Assembly (NCBI GenBank): GCA_030063045.1
Contig: JAQSEB010000159.1
Span: forward strand, 868,001 to 932,000
DNA: 64,000 nt
Direction: 5' to 3'
Source: Pratylenchus scribneri
Taxonomy: Eukaryota; Nematoda; Chromadorea; Rhabditida; Pratylenchidae
Within the stretch, counting starts at the first letter, position 1, and every line of letters starts with the position of its first letter. The position numbers were made by a program, and so were the translations under genes. This document shows positions 10,875 through 21,292 of this stretch, one piece after another. The notes under the pieces are model-generated. The model saw only the letters and a list, made by a program, of their open reading frames with translations, ran no database searches and was not told where the DNA came from.

Positions 10875-13800
10875 ATGGCCCTGCAAATCTGCTTGAGATT
10901 GGACGAAAAATTCAACAAATTTGAACATAATTTTGCCGGCCTAGGAATGGAAATGGCCGAATTGCACAAAGAATATGCCAAATTGAGAGCAGAAATCGCC
11001 CGAAAAGAAGTCAAACATTGTGGTCAAATTGTTGTGTTGGAGAATGAAGTGAAAAAATTGAGGGAACAAAATGGCATTTTGACAAGTCGATTGATGAACA
11101 ATGCCATGGAAGAGCGCGAACAACAGGTTTTAATAGAGTTTATAAATAGTTTAAAGAAGCCATTTTGTAGCTGGCCAATTTGGGAATTGATTAAAATAAT
11201 TTGATAGAATCTTATGATATTATGATGATGGAGATGAAACGGTCTAATCTAGGCCACAGTAAAATTGATTCATTAACTTTATATAACATTTTATTGGGCA
11301 TTACAAAAATTTATAAAATGATAAGATTGGCTAAAATGATCAGGCAAAAACGTATATTTATTTATCCATAAAATTGTGTTTGAGCATTTTCTGATCATAA
11401 TTCGATAAATATATAATAGTGATCACTGATCACATTTTTTGATATTTTGATTTTCTACCTAATTTTATGCTCAATAAAATACTATATATAATTTGATTCA
11501 GCAGCTTTACTATCATCAATAATAGACCATTTCGCCTCCAACTATCATAACATAACATCTTTTGGAAATAATTTACTAATTTAATAAATCATTTTTTTGA
11601 CAATTTGTGAACCTCCGAATCGAAATTCTTATGACACAGAAAATTTTTTGTATAAAACCATTTATTAAAATAATTATTCCATTCCCAAATTGATACTGTG
11701 TTATCGAAATGATTCCTTATTAGAACAGCCTATTTGGCTTATGATTAGTAAATTCAAAAAATTTTATTATCAGTTACATCGTCAAAATAAACGATGCCGA
11801 CTCGTTGACATATTTCCAAATGTTGGGAGAGCCCCGCAACAACAGGAGAATGAAGAATTGGCCACCACGGGAATACACGAAGAAATTCCTACAGCTAATC
11901 ATCATGAGCAACCTTTGGAGGGGTCTAGCAATATTGAGGCACGGTTTTATACATTTATTTCTTGAATAAATATAAAAAATCAAAAATAATTCCCAAAACA
12001 AAAGAAATGAGAACGATTAATGGCCAAAAGTTTAATTGAGCTTAACCAAAAAAATGAATTCGTTTCTATAACGAGCATTTTTATATCAAAATGATTGATT
12101 AAAATATAATTTGCCATTAAGCCACATTTTTGATAATTCACTACTTTGATCATAAATTGGAACATAGAATTTAATTCTCCAATTTAAAATTAAGAGGAGA
12201 CACTTCAATTGACATTTTCGGAATTTTTTGATAAAATCTTCGATACTTTTCCATTATCTATATAAAAATCTTTTTGTTGATCTCAACCAGCGAAAGGTAA
12301 CGGTAACCCCTTGGATCATACTGTATAGAGTTAGGGTCATCTAGTGACAGGTTTTCATTTGCCGTATTCCTAACCCTAATATTATTTATAAGGGAACTTT
12401 CTTTTTTCAAAAACTAAATATATATAACCGATAATTACCAAATTTCCTAAATCCTAGAGAATCCCAAAACTTAGCCCTAATCTTAACCTTAATTTAGGTT
12501 ATGCTTTAAAATTCTCAGCTTATTACTTTTGCAAATTGCAGACTTAACTATGTTCCATAATTTTCTACAATTTCCATCAACTAGTCAATTAACCTAATAA
12601 ATAGATAAAAAAATCTCATCAATAATTTAGAATTTGGCCCATATCCAATTTACGGCGCCCAACAACGGCATAGACAATGGCATTCCCATCATTAAGCAGG
12701 AAAAGGATGTGGTTGAGGTTATTGGCATTTGTCCGGGCACCAGTACGGAATACCAAAATGGGCAACAAAATGTTGAGCCGAAACAACATTATAACCCAAA
12801 TCCATTGGACGGGTTGAACGAAACATCGGCAGATGGATTTGGCCAAATCGAAGATGGGTTCGATGAGGAAGGAGACGAAATAGTGGCTGGCACGTCGATG
12901 GAAATGGATGGAACCTCACCAACTGTGAGGGAATATCTACGAGAAAGGTTCTCGATAACAATACAGAATAAAATTAAAAATATTTGACGAAAAAATTGAA
13001 AAATACTGATGAGAAGATTTAAACAAATTTATCCTAAATCATTATATTATAACCAATCGATAGATCTCGTGAGACATTAATTATATTTGGGCTTAACTTT
13101 AATAAATTCTATTAGGACTTTGAAGTAAAAATAAAAAAAAACGAAAATTGTTAGACGTAAATCGATTTAATTTTGTCCTAACTATAAAAATTTGCATATG
13201 TACCATTCATTGAGTTTTTCAAGCTCTATGTAATGGTATAAAGTTTTTGAATGTATTATAAATATAAACCATAATGTAAAATCCATTATAATTATTTTGA
13301 CGTTATATGTTCGGTAATTTCAAAGTTTTTCCGAACAAATGAATAATTAAAATGTATGGCAGAATAAAATGAGAAACTATTAAATAATAAAAAAAAATAA
13401 ATTTATATATTGTTTATTGTCATATAAAAATTTGCAGAATGGATCAATTTTATGGCGGTGATGCTTTAACACAAAATGAAGGTCCAAGTAACAACATTGG
13501 CATTGCTGAACAGCAGGGTCCTAGCAATGTCAACATTGGCCAGGATGGGCAACAAAATGTTAGAAGGAAAATAAAAATAGTAAGTTCAATATTCCATATA
13601 TAAAATTATCAAAAATTGAAAATTAATAAAATACAATTGAAGCTATTTTTGAGTCATACAGCTTAAATAGAAATATGTTTATATTCATGAGTCTACTGGT
13701 CTAATAATTTAGAAGACTACAAAAATTACGCTGACAAGTTGGTATAAAAATGAGTATTGATAATGAGGACTTACAAAAATTTTTTATTAGTTTAAAAAAT

Positions 13801-15200
13801 AATTTTTTATATGAAAAAAGATTAGATTTTCTGCGTACTGAGATTCCTGATTAGACAAAGGGCCGTACAAATATGGGCGTTTCCTAAATAGTGAAAATAT
13901 GGGCGTTTTCGACTTATAGTAAATCAGAAACCGGTTTTAGACCCCACAAATCTTATAACAATTTTTAGATCTCATCAAGACGCTATAAAATTGTCCTAAT
14001 TTAGTCAAAATTTGAAAGTAATAAACCGTTCAAACCTTTCTTCCAATCTTTAGTTTTAAAGTCTTTAATTTTAGACCAAACCATGACAATTTATAAACCA
14101 TTCGATACGTTTCAATGAGATTTACTGGTATAAGATTTGTAGGATCTAAAACATGTTTATGATTTATTAGAAGTCGGAATCACTCACTTTTGCAGTTTGC
14201 ACTATTGAGGAAATGACATAGCACAGATTTTCTGCTGGCATAGGATATTAATTTAATTCTTATTAAAATTTTTAAATATTTTTATATAATTTTTGAAAAA
14301 TTTTACTTCGACTTATACATCGATGCTGACAAAAAATAAATACGTACAAAAAATTTTAAAAATATTAAAATTCTATTTCACGTATAAATCACAATTTTAT
14401 TAAATTCTGTTAATTCTACTAATTTTAACTGGATATATAATAAGTATTGGATGAGGTATAGAAATATAAATATTCTCCTATTTAATTATTGAGAAATTAA
14501 TTAATTAAAATCGGCAAAGGCTTTTTCGCTCGGAATAGCATTCGTAAATTGACGAAAATTCTACATTTTATATCCATGATTTCCAGCTATAATAATATTG
14601 AATTTTTTGGGAACTTTAAAATCAAATCAAAAGTCTAAAAAAATTCAATAAATTAATTGTATATTTAGAAGAATTTGAGTGATATGCCAATGCCACCAAT
14701 CCAATACTCATTCCGCATGGAAATGGTTCCTGATAATCAAGTAATACCACTTAATTAGATAAGCTTGGGCGAATTTTCATTTATAATTTTTTGAGATATT
14801 TTCAATAAATTTTTTAACCTCTGAAATCAAATATTCACTAAAAATTAAAAATCCATACGGGTCGCGAACTATGAAAATTATTGATAATTAAATAGGATGG
14901 AAAAATTCATGGCATCTAAATTTTTATTTAAGAAAAAAATTATAAATATTTTTATTAAAATTTAAAAGAATTAAAAATTTATCATTCTTAAACAATTAAT
15001 AAAATATTAAATTTATTCAGCTAATATGCCAATGGCCTGGCTGTGGTTATCGACGAAATGCGAAATACAAATCCGATATGCAAAGACATTGGCGAACACA
15101 CACCGGCGAAAGGCCATATTGTTGTTCAATTTGTGGCCAATCATTTGCTCGTCTTGACAATATGAAGAAGCATGAATTGACACAACACAGTATACTTTAA
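10875..15200 (+). CDS. coiled-coil/two-finger C2H2 zinc-finger protein, copy B
   Basis: Exons 10875-11126, 12631-12947 (2b), 13438-13579, 14669-14740 and 15021-15200 join in frame into 320 residues. Using exon 2a (11774-11943) in place of 2b gives 271. Order: coiled coil (MALQICLRLDEKF to the EREQQ end), acidic linker (GFDEEGDEIVAGTSMEMDG), exon 3 (MDQFYGGDALTQNEGPSN, basic end NVRRKIKI), a 24-residue exon KNLSDMPMPPIQYSFRMEMV, then two fingers. Finger 1 is C-x4-C-x14-H-x3-H (GYRRNAKYKSDMQRHW), two residues longer between Cys and His than in copy A; finger 2 is standard with the TGERPY linker. A nuclear DNA-binding regulator is inferred. Reading through the exon 1 donor would instead give a 109-residue coiled-coil protein ending PIWELIKII. 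Confidence 0.85.
11774..11943 (+). CDS. alternative exon 2a of zinc-finger copy B
   Basis: Acceptor ATTATCAG at 11766-11773 and donor G|GTTTTAT at 11943/11944. It enters in phase 0 and leaves after two bases of a codon (CG), exactly like exon 2b. It encodes RQNKRCRLVDIFPNVGRAP and a Gln/Glu-rich acidic tail ending SSNIEA. Joined to exon 3 it reads R-MDQFYGG. Joined to exon 2b it would hit TAG after about 14 codons. If unspliced at its donor it ends after EARFYTFIS. Copy A has no counterpart. Its frame is preserved in copy C. Confidence 0.6.
12329..12380. repeat. TTAGGG/CCCTAA hairpin element in copy B intron
   Basis: GAGTTAGGGTCATCTAG and TTCCTAACCCTAAT form a short inverted pair between exons 2a and 2b. 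It is related to the pairs at 4578 and 6411. Confidence 0.5.
13861..14224. mobile_element. MITE in intron 3 of copy B, absent from copy C
   Basis: Related to the foldback element at 7361: it shares CGACTTATAGTAAATCAG, GTTTTAGACC, GATCTCATCAAGACG and the mirrored arm with TTCAATGAGATTTACTGG, and ends in GACATAGCAC (compare GTGCTATGTC at 7361). The same intron is 1089 bp in copy B and 554 bp in copy C, the difference being a stretch of several hundred bp that includes this element. Confidence 0.65.
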
Positions 15201-15655
15201 TTCGTATTCTCATTTTACTCAATGAAATTATTCCTTTTATAATTTTGTCTTATTCCATTAATGTTTTAATATTTTATTTGGCGAAAAAATTTCATATCAA
15301 AAAATTTTCTTTTTCTTTGAGATCATATACTTATCTTGAACAAATCAAACTATTGTTAATTGTACTAAAAATTGGACTTATTAGGCTTCGAATTAGATTT
15401 AACTCAAAATAATTGCCAACTTATATGGCCTAAAAAGTATTTTTCGTATTTCGCCATTTTGAATAATTTTTTGTCGAATTTATATAATTTCCCCTTATTA
15501 ATATTTTATATGTTCTTTCAATTTTATAGAATCATTTGTTTGTAAAATTCATATCAAAACAATTAAATGTATTCATCTAATTTTCAAAAAATCATTAAAT
15601 GTCATGTTTTTTCAATGGGATAATTTTATCTTAAATAAATGTAATTTGATTGAAC
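15201..15655. other. 3' flank of copy B
   Basis: AT-rich 3' region still recognisable in unit 2 (27708-28045) at clearly reduced identity. Contains no open frame of note. Homology between the two units fades out near 15565. Confidence 0.5.
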
Positions 15656-15663
15656 ATTGAAAT

Positions 15664-15783
15664 TAGGGTTGCCCCGGAACCAGGATTTTGACCGGAACCG
15701 GAACTCATTTTTCCGACCGGAACCGTAACCGGAACTCAGAGTGAGTTCCGGCCACCGGAACCGGAACTTCCGGGGCAACCCTA
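15664..15783. mobile_element. 120-bp hAT MITE with 8-bp target duplication
   Basis: The ends TAGGGTTGCCCCGGAA and TTCCGGGGCAACCCTA are perfect inverted repeats of 16 bp. The flanks carry the 8-bp direct repeat ATTGAAAT (15656-15663 and 15784-15791). The interior is GC-rich, made of CCGGAACCGGAAC repeats in both orientations, so the whole element can fold on itself. Confidence 0.92.
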
Positions 15784-15839
15784 ATTGAAATTATCAAAGT
15801 GAGTCTATTAATTTGAAGAAAAAAATAATTAATTTACCC

Positions 15840-16159
15840 CAAAAGTCGCAGATTTTTTTTCAGAAAAAAGTACATTAGCCTTGAAAAAAAAAAGATTTTG
15901 GTATCAAAAAAAAGATTTTCATTTTAAGAGCTAATATAAATTGATTAAAATTTTTTAAACATGTGTTTTGAGAAGAAATTTTTACAATTTTTCGCGCCGC
16001 AGGCGAAAAATTTAAACCAAAATTAGCCGCACAACGAAAATTTAAGTCAAAAATGGCCGCGCAGCGAAAAATTTTGAACAATTTTTCAGAACTTCGAAAA
16101 AAAGTACAGCAAAATCAAAAAAAGTACAAATCTTTTAAAAAGTACATCTGGGATCTCTG
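15840..16159. mobile_element. 320-bp hAT-like element with 8-bp target duplication
   Basis: The flanking direct repeat ATTTACCC (15832-15839 and 16160-16167) is perfect. The ends CAAAAGTCGCAGAT and (reverse complement) CAGAGATCCCAGAT match at 10 of 14 positions. The middle carries two to three units with GCCGCGCAGCGAAAA, as in the element at 2219-2769. No transposase. The minus-strand frame at 15875-16081 lies wholly inside it and is not a gene. Confidence 0.8.
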
Positions 16160-18368
16160 ATTTACCCAAATTTTTCATGTTGATAAAAAGTGATTTTTTG
16201 AGGCCATATAATTTGGCCAAATCAGACTTCTTTATAATTTGCCATTTTAATGGAATTGGGGCAACAAAATTTAATTTTTAAGTAATATTTTGCCTAAAGC
16301 CTAGCCATAAACCCTAAGCCTCAATATTTTGTTATAGCCAAGTTATATGGCCTCAAAAATTTTGATTTTTTTTGACTCGAAAAAATTATATGTAAATTCA
16401 GTGAATTTATGATTAATTTAATATTTTTCTAATTTATTAGAAAAATGCCCTAGGGCAAATTCAATAATTTTAACGAATTTTATTAAAATTGCCTTAGGAT
16501 AAATTAATATTTTTTCTAATTTATTAAAGAATTACCTTGCCCCAGGGCAATTTATTATTTTTTATTTTAATTTTATTACAAAAATTGCCTTATAGGGTGA
16601 ATTATTTTTATTTAATATTTCCTCTTATTTATTTTTAAAGGGTCTTGAGCCAATTTCCAATGTGGAAAAAAGAAGGGCCGAATTCTCGGAATTCCATAAT
16701 CAATGCTTTCCGGGTAGGCCGAAGCGCCTTTGCAATATAACAATTGCGGATGAGAGCCGCAGGGCCAAATGACGGGGTTGTGGAATGACAATTAGGTAGG
16801 GGACTAATTTATTAAATTTTCAATTATTTGGAACCCCGCAAACTTCCCCATTTAACCTTCCAAAATCTCTCAGGCTATTTCGGATTCCTTATGCGGATTT
16901 AAAAAACCTAAATTTACAATAATGGAAATATTTAGTTGCCAAGCGGCATTGAAATTTCATAAGAAAGTATTGAAATGCCGAAAGGGAATATATATAACTG
17001 CCAAACCAAATTGTTTAGTTTCAAAATTAATACTTTTAGTTCGAATTTCAAAATTAAAGTATAATTGGCTTAACTTGTGTAAAATCATTTTCAAATGATA
17101 TATCTATCAATTGATTTTATAAGGTTTACGACTACGAGCATATAAACCCCGGGATCGTTTCAACCTTTTTGGGTATTTTTCTCTTCGGCAATTTCAATGC
17201 TTTTTGGCAAGAAATTTAGTTTTTTTTTTAAATTCGCAAGTGTCAGCTAACCAAATATTTGGACCTTGGTCGGATTCGAACCTTAGACCCGCACCAAGCT
17301 TCCCCTTATTTTCGCCTTCCTACCGCACACTCTTCCTAGCAGCTAGGACAGAAAATTAAAAAAAAATGCCGAGAAAGGAGAGAGCAATTTTTATCGGTTT
17401 CCACGGCCCCGGGTTTTAAGAATAGAGTCCACAATCCATATATCATTTTGTAGTTAAGATTCTAACTTAAAATTTAGCTATAAGTACTTAGTAACAGATA
17501 AGGGGGAAAAGGGAGAAAAAATCTTTATTTGAAAAAATAATGAAACTCAAAATTTTCCTATACTTTTTCAGCAAAAAACTGTATCGCCACAAGGGGGGAG
17601 CTGAGAAGACTTGCCGCCGAATGCTTCAATGAGCCAAACATTAAAATGGAGACTTGAATAAATACCAAAATATGAAGAAAATAAATTTTCAAACCCCTAT
17701 AAATGACTTGCCCACCAAATAAATTTAAATAAATCATTTTTGTATTAATCTCACCACACCAATTCATTTTTGAATTATTGGAATAAAAGTGTCAAATTAT
17801 TGATTATTTTTAAATGGAATAAAAATGTTAAAAGTAGTAAAAATCACACTTCCCATGTTCCGCCTATTATATCTATGTAGGTAAGCCTGGAAATTAGCCA
17901 ATTTCCGAAATAAAATGATGTAAGGGTTGAGGGCTAGGATCAAAAGCTGAGGCTGTAAAAAATCGGAAATTTTTCATTTTTTCAAAAAACACTTAGTCGA
18001 TTGGCGAAGAGGGGCGTATATAATAGGTGAAAATAGGAGGCGCTTGGCTCGAGTCGTGGGTTCGAATGAAGATAATTATTTTATTTTCCCAATGACAATT
18101 CTAAATAAATTCTTCTGTGAAATAAAATTGTCTAAAAATGCTGAAATTGTTTTGAGTATCACAGAAGTGTCCTCTATCCTTATTTTAAAGATTTTCCAAA
18201 ATTGAAATTGATTAATTTTATAATTTTATGCCCAAATTCATAAATATCAAAAAAAAAAAGAGTAAAAACTGATAAACAGTAAATAAATCAATTTTTGTAG
18301 GAATAAAAGACGAGAAAATAACCGAAAAAATGAAAATAGGTTTAATCATACTTCATCTTGGGTTTGGG
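16160..18368. other. 2.2-kb region without a recognisable gene
   Basis: AT-rich on the left; from about 16640 to 17350 it is richer in G and C, with no frame I can interpret. At 16440-16610 there are three to four diverged units around GCCCTAGGGCAA and TCTAATTTATTA. A minus-strand frame at 17558-17767 has no feature supporting it. Confidence 0.4.
16436..16612. repeat. diverged local repeat with palindromic GCCCTAGGGC core
   Basis: Units of roughly 70-100 bp containing TTTCTAATTTATTA followed by a GCCCTAGGGCAA-like palindrome at about 16448, 16490 (GCCTTAGGATAA), 16540 (GCCCCAGGGCAA) and 16588 (GCCTTATAGGGTGA). Confidence 0.5.
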
Positions 18369-18921
18369 TTATGGTTTTTCGAATCCTGTAAGTTTGAATT
18401 CAAATTCATCAGAAGTGATTATATGGTGATTATCAAATTCCATAGCTGGTATGTCATCTTCTTCGGTGAGAATAATGCAATAATTGCCTCGGGTATAGTC
18501 ACCTTGATGCTCATCCTTCCAATAAATTTCATGGATTTTTGGATTATTCGTAGTTTGTGCATTAATAAGTTTTACTTTCCATTCGTCTTCCACACCAAAT
18601 AATTCAAAATATTGCCAATATTTGGGTATAGTTACTCTTACGGGAAAATCTTTTAGAACATGTATTTCTTCTCCTTTATTTATTTTCCTATTATCAAAAG
18701 TTGCTTCAGTTTCCATTTTGTTTTTTATTTTTATCACATCCATCTCAATCGAATATCCAACTTTGACATGGTATTTTCCTTGATGATTTTTCTCAAAATT
18801 TTTATAATCTTTCTTGTTATCTGATGTTTTTGTTATAGATGTAAAAATTTCCAAGGCCTCTATGTTTGCTTCGTTTTTTATTTTAACTTCATCAATATTC
18901 GGATCAGAATTACAAGGATCA
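18369..18921 (-). CDS. hypothetical protein, 3'-terminal exon
   Basis: One long minus-strand exon. An acceptor CTTATCCAAACAG at 18934-18922 opens it in phase 2, and TAA lies at 18371-18369; it encodes about 183 residues. An internal ATG at 18854 exists, but the frame continues upstream as DEVKIKNEANIEALEIFTS, so the ATG is probably internal. The product alternates charged and beta-branched residues (VKVGYSIEMDVIKIKNKMET, then FPVRVTIPKYWQYFELFGVE) and ends FEFKLTGFEKP, which suggests a beta-sandwich-like fold with no transmembrane segment. The 5' exon(s) were not found; an ATG at 19041 (MQLVLFFLGKY) could start a signal peptide but runs into a stop and shows no good donor. Family and function not recognised. 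The plus-strand frame at 18330-18602 is its shadow. Confidence 0.6.
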
Positions 18922-18934
18922 CTGTTTGGATAAG

Positions 18935-19383
18935 AAATTAAAAATATTAAATAAATAATAATTTTAAGTTAATCCCATAATTTGGGACTATGATCAATGA
19001 TCATCAATATTTCCCAAGAAAAAAAAAGAACTAATTGCATGATGTCAGTAAAAATTTTGAAAATGAATAAAGAAATGGGTGTCAGCTTTCAACTAATTAT
19101 TTATTTGGATTTTCAAATAAAAATGAATACTATAAATATTAATATAATAATTTGATATCAAGTTATTTATATCAAAAAAAAATATTTCAAAATTATGGTC
19201 TTTTAATTCGGCTTTGACTCTTCAATAATTACCCTTTTTGGCTAGACTAGCGCCTTTCCTACCGAATTTTTTTGGCTACAATATTATATTTCGACTAGAA
19301 ATGAGTCCCAAACAACATAAAAATGTATAAAAGTGTTTATCGACCCACATACAGAAAGTTATACTATCATGAAAATCGCGAAA
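18935..19383. other. AT-rich region upstream of the hypothetical gene
   Basis: Probably holds the intron and 5' region of the minus-strand gene. No second exon could be supported. Confidence 0.35.
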
Positions 19384-19889
19384 GTGCTTGGTCCCCCCTA
19401 TGGGTCGAAAATCTAAAAATTTTTTGAAATTTTTTTCGGTCATATTATAGCTCAATCGACGCGTCTCGATGAGCAGATTTCAACAATTTTGCATAAAACT
19501 CAAAAGTAAGAAAGTTATGGCCATTTTTGTCTCGCTGAAATGTGTTGGAACTGCGGAGGTAATGTAAGAATGGTCTCCGGAGTGGCGCAGCCGAAGCGCG
19601 AGAACTGGATTAGCTTGGTGGCGAGCGCGAGCCACCAAGTTAATCTGGTCGCGCTGAGGCGGAGCACTCATAGGAGACCACTCTGACACCGGAGCAGTTT
19701 CATTTCAACACAATTTCTTTGCGCAAAGATTTTTGAATTTCTTTGGTTCACTTTCTTAGTTTTGAGTCTCATGCAAAACTGTTGGAAAATTCGGACTCTG
19801 CTCATCGAGATGCGTCGATTGAGCTATAATATGACCGAAAAAATTTCAAAAAATTTTTAGATTTTCGACCCATAGGGGGGACCAAGCAC
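19384..19889. mobile_element. 506-bp foldback (hairpin) element
   Basis: The left end GTGCTTGGTCCCCCCTATGG and the right end CCATAGGGGGGACCAAGCAC are perfect inverted copies, and the match continues for about 135 bp through ATTATAGCTCAATCGACG and the CTCGATGAGCAGA motif. Weaker matching runs on to the centre near 19626, where GGTGGCGAGCGCGAGCCACC folds on itself. There is no true loop. Terminal arms are AT-rich and the centre GC-rich. No target duplication was recognised. The minus-strand frame at 19480-19689 lies inside and is not a gene. Confidence 0.85.
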
Positions 19890-19894
19890 GGTTA

Positions 19895-20045
19895 GCCGAC
19901 ATTTGCGCCGGAGCATTTGCGCCGCCGACACTTGCGACGCCGACATTTGCGACTTCGACTTTTACGCCGTCGACTTTTGCGCCGGAGCATTTGCGCCGTC
20001 GACATTTGCAACTCCGACTATTGCGACGCCTACTTTTGCGCCCCC
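19895..20045. repeat. GC-rich 15-bp minisatellite
   Basis: About ten imperfect units around TTGCGCCGTCGACAT, starting directly beside the foldback element. Variants include TTGCGACGCCGACAT and TTGCGCCGGAGCAT (14 bp). Much richer in G and C than its surroundings. The plus-strand frame across it (19903-20103) is a repeat product. Confidence 0.85.
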
Positions 20046-20176
20046 TCTAGAAATACTAGATTTTACAAAACGATTTAAAATAAATCCAAGTTATGATTAT
20101 TAACTATCAAAATTAAAATTATTAACCAAATGAATAAATAAAATTGTTAAATAAATGTTATATAAAAATCCAAGCA

Positions 20177-20338
20177 TCAATAAACCCAATCATCCAATCC
20201 CCTTGTTGTTAAACGATATAGTAATGCCTGAGGATGAGCCAGCCATGTTGAACCATTGCGCGCATTAGGATTCTGTTGATGAATTCCATTGATTCCTTTT
20301 TCGTTAGTTAAGGATTGCTTAATTTGTATGATGTCCAT
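20177..20338 (-). CDS. small open frame, 53 residues, possible gene or terminal exon
   Basis: ATG at 20338 to TGA at 20179-20177 on the minus strand. It begins MDIIQIKQSLTNEKG and ends PQALLYRLTTRGLDDWVY. The composition (Trp, Pro, His, Arg, balanced charge) is unlike translated AT-rich spacer. An acceptor-like TTTCAATAAG directly precedes the ATG, so this could be a last exon rather than a complete gene. No family recognised. It lies just outside the left breakpoint of the segmental duplication. Confidence 0.35.
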   Translation of the reverse strand: MDIIQIKQSLTNEKGINGIHQQNPNARNGSTWLAHPQALLYRLTTRGLDDWVY

Positions 20339-20413
20339 CTTATTGAAATAGAAAATTATTCACCCTTTTATTAGTTAATGATATGAGTAATAATTCGCTC
20401 CGATAATTTTTTT

Positions 20414-20723
20414 GACTTATAATAAATCAGGAAAGGGTTTTAGACCCTATAAACCTTATACCATTTTGTAGATCTCATCGAGACGCATCGATTGATATAT
20501 ATTTTGTTTGGTTTGGGCAAAATTAAATGTTATTAAACCATTTTAAAAGTTTTTGGTTTTAAACTCTTTTATTTTTGGCCAAACCATGACAAAATATAAA
20601 CTAATCGATGCGTCTCGATGAGATCTACAAAATAGTATAAAATTTGTAGAGTCTATAACCGGTTTCTGATTTATTATAATCGAAAACGCCTTTATTTACA
20701 CCATTGTGGAGGTGCCCATTTTT
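20414..20723. mobile_element. left-truncated copy of the foldback MITE
   Basis: Corresponds to 7401-7710. The outer 40 bp of the left arm are replaced by unrelated sequence (CGATAATTTTTTT). The right arm with CACCATTGTGGAGGTG is intact. Confidence 0.8.
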
Positions 20724-21115
20724 ACACCGCCCTTTATCTTTTGTGGAGATGTCCCCGCACGAAGGATTAAAGACGACGCCGATATAGATGATTTTGTGTC
20801 AAATTACAGAGCTCACTTCTGGTTATCGACAAATATAAGTTTTATTTGTTTTGATTCAGAATTTGCAGAATTGTACTTAAAAAAATTCAAAAAGACTTGT
20901 ATAAATTTGAAAATTTTTTCATACTTTTAAAAAGTATAACTCTTCTAATTCAGAACCAAACCAAATAAATCTTTTATCATTCGATAGCCAGCAATTAGCT
21001 CTTTAATTTGACACCATCATCTATATCCGCTTCGTCTTTAATGAGCTACAAGCGACGGCGTCAAGTTGATAAGTAGCCTGTCGCCCGAACGGGTCCGGGT
21101 TTACTCTACCCATGA

Positions 21116-21292
<177 letters not shown>

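Noticed and set aside
10875..11204. A 109-residue coiled-coil protein as the main product of copies B and C
   Set aside because: The tail after CAG|GTTTTA is absent in copy A, which stops at once, and the downstream exons join perfectly in phase; kept only as a possible read-through form.
15013..15222. Minus-strand frame opposite the zinc-finger exon, also seen at 27520
   Set aside because: Shadow of the conserved plus-strand zinc-finger exon.
17240..17345. tRNA-like box (GGTTCGAATCC on the minus strand), possible tRNA or SINE
   Set aside because: The T-stem does not pair and no cloverleaf can be drawn; a similar GGGTTCGAAT at 18058 also lacks a tRNA body. At most a degenerate SINE.
19480..19689. 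Minus-strand frame of 69 residues
   Set aside because: Lies in the hairpin centre of the foldback element; composition follows the palindrome.
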